Shown here piece after piece: positions 14,687-19,545 of a stretch of 19,545 nt of DNA (position 1 is the stretch's first letter; each line of letters opens with the position of its first letter). Under the pieces are notes generated by a model, which saw nothing but the letters and a program-made list of their open reading frames with translations, had not been told where the DNA came from and did not search any database. The DNA lies in contig DHJV01000157.1 of NCBI GenBank assembly GCA_002404515.1, positions 32,387 through 51,931 of the forward strand. Reading direction: 5' to 3'. The stretch is from Lachnospiraceae bacterium UBA4711. Its GTDB lineage: Bacteria; Bacillota; Clostridia; Lachnospirales; Lachnospiraceae. A program made the translations under genes and the position numbers.

Positions 14687-15970
14687 ATGAAATTTATCAT
14701 GCATTTAACAATTCAAAATATCATGCGCAGAAGAGCACGGACGATTCTGACCCTCCTCGGTGTGATGATTGGCGTGGTAGCCGTTGTCTCCCTGCTATCG
14801 CTCGGAATGGGCGTGAAGCGGGAACTCCTGCAGGGCTATGGCAACGATGCCTCGATTCGTCAGATTACTGTGCAGACGCCGGAAAACAACCAGAATAAGA
14901 AAATGCTTCTGACTGATCATACTTTGGAGAAGCTGAAGAAGCTCGACAAGGTAGCAAATGTTTATCCGCGCTATGAAGTTTTTGCGAATATTCAGGTTGG
15001 ACAATACATGGCTTATACGAATCTGGTCGGTATCCCTTCGGAGCAGTTAGCTGCAATCGCGCTGACGGATACATCCAGCCTGTCGGAGCATGCCCGGAAA
15101 CCGGAGATGGTAATCGGAAATGCGATGGGATATATGTTCTTCCATGATAACACTATGACCAGCTATCAGGATAGCGATGGAGACTTGAATAAGTGGGTCG
15201 GAGAGAAGGCAAAGGTCTCACTTGGACTTGGCGAAAATGAGATCATAGACCGCCTGACAATAGCAGGTGTGATGCAGGGCGATGCGGATGCATTCAGCGA
15301 GCAGTCCCAGACAGTGTATTGTGATCTGGATGTGCTGCGTTCCTATCTGAAGAAGCATGCAGCGCAGGAAGGTGTCGTGCTTGGACAGCCGGTCGACAAG
15401 AACGGAAATGCATACACTTCGTGGGTGTACTCAAGCGTGGTTGTCGAAGCTGGCAAGATGGAAGACGTTGAGTTTGTTGTGAAGAAATTACAGGATATGG
15501 GATATCAGACAACGAATATGAAGGAATACCGGGATACTGCGATGCGTACCGTTCGGATGCTGGAGCTGCTGTTAGGAGGCATCGGACTCATTTCCTTCCT
15601 CGTTGCGGCAATCGGTATCAGCAACACAATGACAACTGCCGTTTATGACCGGGTTGCCGAGATCGGAACCTTAAAGGTGCTTGGCTGTGAGAAGCGCGAA
15701 TTGATGGCAATGATCTTATTGGAAGCAGGTATTTATGGACTTGTCGGAGGTGCGTGTGGCGTGCTGTTATCGCTGCTATTTGGAAAGATTATCAACCGGA
15801 TTGCGGTATCTGCATTGCTTTTAGAAGCAGGAACGAAGATTGCGGTGATCACGCCGAAGCTTGCGCTATCAGCAGTCGGAATGGCGATGCTGCTTGGAAC
15901 GATTGCAGGTTATTTCCCATCACGATGGGCGGCGAAACTATCTCCGCTTACGGCGATGAGGAGAGATTGA
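14687..15970 (+). CDS. MacB-type ABC transporter permease
   Basis: Single-FtsX permease of 427 residues with the MacB plan: helix 1 (about 19-41) after a basic MRRRAR segment, a large extracytoplasmic domain (about 42-295) of the MacB periplasmic-core type, then helices 2-4 (about 296-316, 343-370, 391-410). The cytoplasmic loop TAVYDRVAEIGTLKVLGCEKREL (in parts about 318-339) and the end PSRWAAKLSPLTAMRRD are family hallmarks. It should act as a homodimer. GAGAGGGAG (14672-14680) is the ribosome site. The operon has no ATPase of its own for it, so it presumably shares the one at 12615. Substrate unknown. Confidence 0.93.
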   Translation: MKFIMHLTIQNIMRRRARTILTLLGVMIGVVAVVSLLSLGMGVKRELLQGYGNDASIRQITVQTPENNQNKKMLLTDHTLEKLKKLDKVANVYPRYEVFANIQVGQYMAYTNLVGIPSEQLAAIALTDTSSLSEHARKPEMVIGNAMGYMFFHDNTMTSYQDSDGDLNKWVGEKAKVSLGLGENEIIDRLTIAGVMQGDADAFSEQSQTVYCDLDVLRSYLKKHAAQEGVVLGQPVDKNGNAYTSWVYSSVVVEAGKMEDVEFVVKKLQDMGYQTTNMKEYRDTAMRTVRMLELLLGGIGLISFLVAAIGISNTMTTAVYDRVAEIGTLKVLGCEKRELMAMILLEAGIYGLVGGACGVLLSLLFGKIINRIAVSALLLEAGTKIAVITPKLALSAVGMAMLLGTIAGYFPSRWAAKLSPLTAMRRD

Positions 15971-16025
15971 TAAATAAGAAATGTGACGTATCATCTGAAA
16001 TGGTGGTGCGCCTTTTTCACATTGA

Positions 16026-16034
16026 TGATATAAT
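16026..16034 (+). promoter_or_regulatory. Possible internal promoter before the two-component genes
   Basis: TGATATAAT is an extended -10 (TGn plus perfect TATAAT at 16029-16034). No good -35 is visible. It could give basal expression of the response regulator and kinase independent of the upstream promoter. Confidence 0.45.
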
Positions 16035-16150
16035 GAGCGTAAGAGAGCCATAGGGAGCTTGCTCACTTTTTGGCGAACGGCGAAGTGATTGAGTGATGAA
16101 ATCACGAAATAATAAGCGTAAGAATACCAATATGACATTGTAATTATAGA
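16035..16150. repeat. Degenerate structured intergenic element
   Basis: The gap before the response regulator shares short stretches with the MITE-like element at 14416-14648: CGAACGGC followed by AA (near 16074-16084) and ATTGTAATTAT (16137-16147), the latter matching the right end of that element. It also has a 9-bp direct repeat AGCGTAAGA (16036-16044 and 16115-16123) and a hairpin GTGATT (16085-16090) / AATCAC (16100-16105). It looks like a decayed relative rather than a full copy. Confidence 0.45.
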
Positions 16151-16163
16151 AAGAACGGGGATT

Positions 16164-16853
16164 ATGGCACATAAGATATTGATGGTAGAGGACGATTTCG
16201 CCCTCGCAATGGGAACGGAATATGCGCTTACTTCGGAAGGCTATGCGGTGGCAACCGCGGGAAATCTGGCACAGGCGCGTGAGAAATTCGACGATAGCAT
16301 CGACCTTGTGCTGTTGGATGTGATGCTGCCGGATGGAACCGGATTTGAGTTTTGTAAGGAACTTCGGGAAAAGAAAAGCGATGTACCGATTATATTTCTG
16401 ACGGCGGTTGCAGAGGAAGCAAATATTGTCCAGGGGCTGGAGCTCGGGGCGGATGATTATGTGACGAAACCGTATCGTGTGAAGGAGCTGCTGGCACGGG
16501 TGGCAGTGAATATTCGGCGTTATGAGCAGGCACGGCAGGCGAGCCAGGAAAATAGCAGTCGTGTCATAACGTTTGGAAATACAACCTTCGACGGCGAAGC
16601 ATTTGTGCTGACACAGCATGGAGAGAAGCTTGATTGTACGACGAGCGAGCTGCGTTTGCTGCGGTTTTTATTGCAGCATCGTGGACAGGTGATCAGTCGG
16701 AGTGCGATTATGGAACAGCTCTATGATATGGATGGAGAGTTTTTCGAGGACAATACACTTTCGGTCTATATCAAACGGCTTCGGCAGAAATTAGGCGAGG
16801 ATGGTACATACATCGAGACGGTGCGTGGAATGGGGTACCGGTTCCGAAAGTGA
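16164..16853 (+). CDS. OmpR/PhoB-type response regulator
   Basis: Cytoplasmic transcription regulator of 229 residues. The receiver domain (about 3-118) has acidic Glu9/Asp10/Asp11, phospho-acceptor Asp52 in LVLLDVMLPDG, switch Thr80 and Lys102 in VTKPYR. The C-terminal winged helix (about 135-228) carries LTTSELRLLRFLL-like wording (CTTSELRLLRFLLQ) and ends TVRGMGYRFRK, typical of the OmpR class. It overlaps the kinase gene by 4 nt (GTGA), so the pair is coupled. The best candidate target in the window is the 7-4-7 repeat at 9664-9681 in front of the transporter genes. Confidence 0.96.
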   Translation: MAHKILMVEDDFALAMGTEYALTSEGYAVATAGNLAQAREKFDDSIDLVLLDVMLPDGTGFEFCKELREKKSDVPIIFLTAVAEEANIVQGLELGADDYVTKPYRVKELLARVAVNIRRYEQARQASQENSSRVITFGNTTFDGEAFVLTQHGEKLDCTTSELRLLRFLLQHRGQVISRSAIMEQLYDMDGEFFEDNTLSVYIKRLRQKLGEDGTYIETVRGMGYRFRK

Positions 16854-17974
16854 TTGTGCATACATATGGTGTAGGAGATTACTTTTGGATAGAAACTGTA
16901 AAAATAGTGTGGAAACGTATTGCTGATGAATTAGACATGCAGGTGAAAAGTTACGAATTACAACAATTTCATAAGCGATTTTTCTTATATAGCGGTATCG
17001 CATACAGCATATACGCCGTTTTTGCTGTGCTTGTTCTGTGGCTGCGTGGCTGGCAGTTATGGGCGACGCTGTTACTTGGCTGTCTGCTGCTTGCAGGTGC
17101 CTACATAGCGGGGCGGCGTTCGATTGGAACTATGAGCCGGGAACTGCGGGCAATCGTCGATATTATGAATCAGATTCTCGAAGCACCGGAACAGGTTCCA
17201 GCAGAGCCATATAAGCAGGGCGAGCTTGGAGAACTATATACGAATCTGTACAAGCTGGTGCAGGCTCTAAAGGAGAGTAACCGCAAGGAACAGGAGGAGA
17301 AGATCTTTCTGCGGGATATCATGTCGGATATCTCGCATCAGTTGAAAACACCGCTTGCGTCGCTCACGGTATTCATGGATCTTCTGTATGATGGACGTGT
17401 GCCAGATATCGACAAGCAGAAGCAGATGCTCTTAGAATCGAAGAATCAGGTCAGCCGGATGGAGTGGATGGTGCTGTCCATGCTGAAGCTTGCGCGGATC
17501 GAGGCGGGCGCCATCCAGTTTGAGAAGCATCCATGCAGCCTGTATGCGCTTGTGGCACAGGCGAAGGAGAGTGTTGCATATCTGACGGAGAAACGCGGAC
17601 AGCAGATTGACGTGCAGATCGACGAGAAACAGATGCTCGTCTGCGACGGAGACTGGCTGACCGAAGCAATCATTAACTTACTGAAAAATGCATCCGACTA
17701 TTCCGGCGAGCAGACAACGATTCATATCTGGACCGAAGACAATCCGATGTACACGCGCATTTATGTGAAAGATGAGGGCTGCGGCATCGCGGAGTCCGAA
17801 CTTAAAAATATATTCAAACGCTTCTATCGTATCAACAAAGAGGTCAATCCGAACAGCGTCGGAATCGGTCTTTCCCTGACGAAATCCATTGTCGAGGGTA
17901 TGGGCGGTAAAATCTCGGTACGAAGCGAGCTTGGCAGCTATACGCAGTTTATTTTAACGTTTGTGCATACATAG
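16850..17974 (+). CDS. Short-loop (intramembrane-sensing type) histidine kinase
   Basis: Membrane kinase of 374 residues, partner of the response regulator. Two helices (about 45-65 and 68-88) are joined by only a few residues (WLRGWQ), so there is no extracellular sensor domain; kinases of this plan, such as BceS, take their signal from an ABC transporter in the membrane. Then comes a HAMP-less linker, the H-box SDISHQLKTPLASL with His163, N-box INLLKNAS with Asn276 and Asn280, G1 DEGCGI (308-313), F-box around FKRFYR, and G2 GIGLSL (338-343), so it should be active. The start at GTG 16850 overlaps the regulator stop; ATG 16937 (residue 30) is possible but has no good ribosome site. It probably reports the state of one of the two permeases. 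Confidence 0.93.
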   Translation: MIVHTYGVGDYFWIETVKIVWKRIADELDMQVKSYELQQFHKRFFLYSGIAYSIYAVFAVLVLWLRGWQLWATLLLGCLLLAGAYIAGRRSIGTMSRELRAIVDIMNQILEAPEQVPAEPYKQGELGELYTNLYKLVQALKESNRKEQEEKIFLRDIMSDISHQLKTPLASLTVFMDLLYDGRVPDIDKQKQMLLESKNQVSRMEWMVLSMLKLARIEAGAIQFEKHPCSLYALVAQAKESVAYLTEKRGQQIDVQIDEKQMLVCDGDWLTEAIINLLKNASDYSGEQTTIHIWTEDNPMYTRIYVKDEGCGIAESELKNIFKRFYRINKEVNPNSVGIGLSLTKSIVEGMGGKISVRSELGSYTQFILTFVHT

Positions 17975-18010
17975 ATATATTTGTGGACATGCGGATTTAG
18001 CAGAAAACAA

Positions 18011-18039
18011 TTGAGTTATTCCGATCAAAGTGTTACACT
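18011..18039 (+). promoter_or_regulatory. Promoter of the small membrane protein gene
   Basis: A -35 TTGAGT (18011-18016), 17-bp spacer and -10 TACACT (18034-18039) preceded by TGT, an extended -10 arrangement. A small hairpin TTGCT-GAAA-AGCAA (18052-18065) lies in the leader just before the ribosome site. Confidence 0.55.
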
Positions 18040-18082
18040 CATAGAGAAATATTGCTGAAAAGCAAATAAATGAGGTGAAGAT

Positions 18083-18394
18083 ATGGAACAGACAGGCGGA
18101 AAGTGGATGTCTCTGATCGGGGCATACATGATCGTAAAGGGAATTGTCAATCTGATATTGGGATTTTCGGTTGGAAATATTGTGACGCTGCTGATCAGTG
18201 GTGTACTTGCATTTCTGATCATCAAGGGCGTGCCATATATGAATTATGTGACCGGTGCGTATCTGGCGTTGATGAGCGTGATACATATCATCCCGAATAT
18301 TCAGGGACATCATTGGTTTTATCTGGCAGAGGGGATTATTGATCTGATTGCAGCGGTTGTGTTATTTACAAGCGGAAAAACCAGGGAATCATAA
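18083..18394 (+). CDS. Small four-helix membrane protein, unknown function
   Basis: I do not recognise this 103-residue protein. Nearly all of it is hydrophobic, with four likely membrane helices at about 8-28, 31-50, 52-72 and 79-98 separated by short turns, and a basic GKTRES tail. GAGGTGA (18072-18078) is a good ribosome site, it has its own promoter and a terminator directly after it, so it is a single-gene unit. Its position next to the sensor kinase may be chance. Real coding is supported by the promoter, ribosome site, terminator and the regular hydrophobic pattern. Confidence 0.8.
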   Translation: MEQTGGKWMSLIGAYMIVKGIVNLILGFSVGNIVTLLISGVLAFLIIKGVPYMNYVTGAYLALMSVIHIIPNIQGHHWFYLAEGIIDLIAAVVLFTSGKTRES

Positions 18395-18403
18395 AGCGAA
18401 AAT

Positions 18404-18440
18404 AAAAACATGGAGGGAGCAAAAGTCCAGCCATGTTTTT
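18404..18440. terminator. Terminator after the small membrane protein gene
   Basis: AAAAACATGG (18404-18413) pairs perfectly with CCATGTTTTT (18431-18440) around a 17-nt loop, ending in five T. The A-run on the other arm would let it work from either side. Confidence 0.75.
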
Positions 18441-18480
18441 CGTTTCTTTATAGTAATGCGTGGAAATTGTGTGTTTCTTG

Positions 18481-18486
18481 TATAAT
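18481..18486 (+). promoter_or_regulatory. -10 box of the HD-hydrolase gene
   Basis: A perfect TATAAT (18481-18486) lies about 60 bp before the ATG at 18548; the -35 region at 17 bp is a poor match. As it follows a terminator, some promoter is needed here. Confidence 0.5.
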
Positions 18487-18547
18487 AGAACCGAAACCCT
18501 GCATAGCATGAAAATATTCAAGCAATATATAAAAATGGAGCGAGAAA

Positions 18548-19138
18548 ATGAACGAACGATTGGACAAACAGATGGATTTCATCCGGGAGATCGACAAGGA
18601 GAAATTCATTACCCGGATGACGAAGTTAACCGATGGAAAACGGCGCGAAAATGATGCAGAACATGCATGGCATATGGCAATCATGACGATTCTGCTATCC
18701 GAATATGCAAATGAAAAGATCGACGTGCTGCGGACGGTCACAATGCTTTTGATCCACGATCTGGTGGAAATCGATGCGGGCGATACCTACGCGTATGACG
18801 AGGAAGGCAAGAAGACGCAGGAAGCGCGGGAGAAGAAAGCGGCAGACCGCATCTACAATCTGCTTCCGGAGGATCAGGCGAAGAAGCTGTATGATATCTG
18901 GTTGGAGTTTGAGGCAAAGGAGACGCCGGAAGCGAAGTTCGCGCGGGCGATGGACAACCTGCAGCCGATGATGCTCACCGCAAGTACGGGCGGCTTTGAC
19001 TGGAAAGACCGGGGCGTGCGTGCGGAGCAGGTAATGAAGCGCAACGAGATTACGCCGGAAGGTTCGAAGACGCTGTGGGACTATGCATACGAGAATTTCC
19101 TGAAGCCGAATATCGAAAATGGAAATCTGCAGTCGTGA
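18548..19138 (+). CDS. HD-domain hydrolase, YfbR/HDDC2-like
   Basis: Metal-dependent phosphohydrolase fold of 196 residues, close in motif order to 5'-deoxynucleotidases (YfbR/HDDC2 group), which remove phosphate from deoxynucleoside monophosphates. The metal-binding set is present: His39 in NDAEHAWH, His70-Asp71 in LLIHDLVEIDAGDT with Glu74 and Asp77 as the usual catalytic acids, and Asp136 in AMDNLQP. Length is normal. GGAG (18537-18540) precedes the ATG. No terminator separates it from the MATE gene downstream. The exact nucleotide substrate is not readable. Confidence 0.9.
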   Translation: MNERLDKQMDFIREIDKEKFITRMTKLTDGKRRENDAEHAWHMAIMTILLSEYANEKIDVLRTVTMLLIHDLVEIDAGDTYAYDEEGKKTQEAREKKAADRIYNLLPEDQAKKLYDIWLEFEAKETPEAKFARAMDNLQPMMLTASTGGFDWKDRGVRAEQVMKRNEITPEGSKTLWDYAYENFLKPNIENGNLQS

Positions 19139-19237
19139 CAGCATGAAAATCAAAATGTGCAGGACATATGATGATCAGAGAATACGGAATCAGAAAAGAA
19201 AAAATAGAATTACCAGATATAATGGAGGCGAAACATC

Positions 19238-19545
19238 GTGTCCGGAGAGACGAAAAGTAAGAAAAAATATGAGATTGATATGTGCAACGGAGCCATCCTG
19301 CCGAAGCTGCTGGCGTTCACACTGCCTTTGATGTGTTCAAGCGTATTGCAGCTTTTGTTCAACGCGGCAGATATCATTGTTGTTGGAAACTTTGCGGGTG
19401 ATACCGCACTTGCGGCAGTCGGAAGTAACACGGCACTCATCAATCTGTTGACGAACTTTTTCCTTGGACTGTCGATTGGTGCAAATGTACTGGTCGCGCG
19501 GTTCTATGGTGCGAAGGCGGAGGAAGATGTCAGCGATACGGTACA
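19238..19545 (+). CDS. MATE family efflux transporter, 5' part
   Basis: The first 102 codons of a second MATE exporter, cut by the window end. Starting at GTG 19238 with GGAGG (19224-19228) upstream, it reads a short basic N-terminus, then LLAFTLPLMCSSVLQLLFNA, ADIIVVGNFAG and ALAAVGSNTALINLL, the standard N-terminal MATE helix 1-2 pattern. It differs in sequence from the MATE at 62-1396, so the two are paralogues and not a recent duplication. It begins 99 nt after the HD-hydrolase gene with no terminator in between. Confidence 0.9.
   Translation, partial: MSGETKSKKKYEIDMCNGAILPKLLAFTLPLMCSSVLQLLFNAADIIVVGNFAGDTALAAVGSNTALINLLTNFFLGLSIGANVLVARFYGAKAEEDVSDTV

Noticed and set aside
15982..15988. 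TGTGACG half-site before the response regulator gene
   Set aside because: Resembles one arm of the 7-4-7 operator, but no second arm occurs at the right distance, so it is not evidence of autoregulation.
16017..16619. 200-residue minus-strand open frame over the response regulator start
   Set aside because: Antisense to a textbook response regulator and spans an intergenic structured region; no recognisable domain.
19218..19223. TATAAT just before the second MATE gene
   Set aside because: It abuts the ribosome site; a transcript starting 6-8 bases downstream would lack that site, so it is unlikely to be the promoter.

Overview
The window looks like a chromosomal segment of a Gram-positive Clostridia member, most likely Lachnospiraceae (gut Firmicutes). 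The reasons are strong AGGAGG-type ribosome sites, a lipoprotein with a Thr/Glu-rich linker, an abundance of MacB/FtsX-type ABC transporters, an OmpR-type regulator paired with a short histidine kinase, and moderate GC. I cannot name the species. I see no rRNA, tRNA, CRISPR array, phage gene or transposase.

Region 1 (about 1-9663) is an amino-acid / guanidino-compound catabolic cluster. On the minus strand lie a class III aminotransferase and, 34 nt downstream of it, a MATE exporter. Divergent from them is a five-gene plus-strand operon: a lipoprotein binding protein, a permease and an ATPase of a polar amino-acid ABC importer, an arginine-deiminase-fold enzyme, and a cytidylate-kinase-like protein. 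It ends at a clear terminator (7053-7082). Next come a GntR/FCD repressor with its own promoter and a RocB-type M20 hydrolase, closed by a very strong terminator (9627-9663). Near-identical palindromes centred on TGTATACA sit in the control regions of all four transcription units. Three of them overlap core promoter elements, and one of those is the repressor's own -10. I therefore read the block as one local regulon that takes up and breaks down arginine or a modified arginine.

Region 2 (about 9664-17974) is an envelope-stress / export module. It holds an ABC permease with two FtsX domains, an ATPase, a secreted and membrane-anchored Ig-like protein, a second MacB-type permease, an OmpR-type response regulator and a histidine kinase whose two membrane helices have almost no extracellular loop. 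Such a kinase resembles the Bce-type sensors that work with ABC transporters. The promoter region has a 7-4-7 inverted repeat (AGTGACA-N4-TGTCACT) plus a downstream half-site, like BceR-type targets. The module is unusually rich in noncoding structure. There is a 119-bp nested palindrome in the leader, an eight-unit array of 63-65-bp repeats between permease and ATPase, a 233-bp MITE-like element with about 24-bp terminal inverted repeats before the second permease, and a related degenerate element before the response regulator.

Region 3 (about 17975-19545) holds a small four-helix membrane protein ending in a terminator, an HD-domain nucleotidase-like hydrolase, and the start of a second MATE exporter cut by the window edge.
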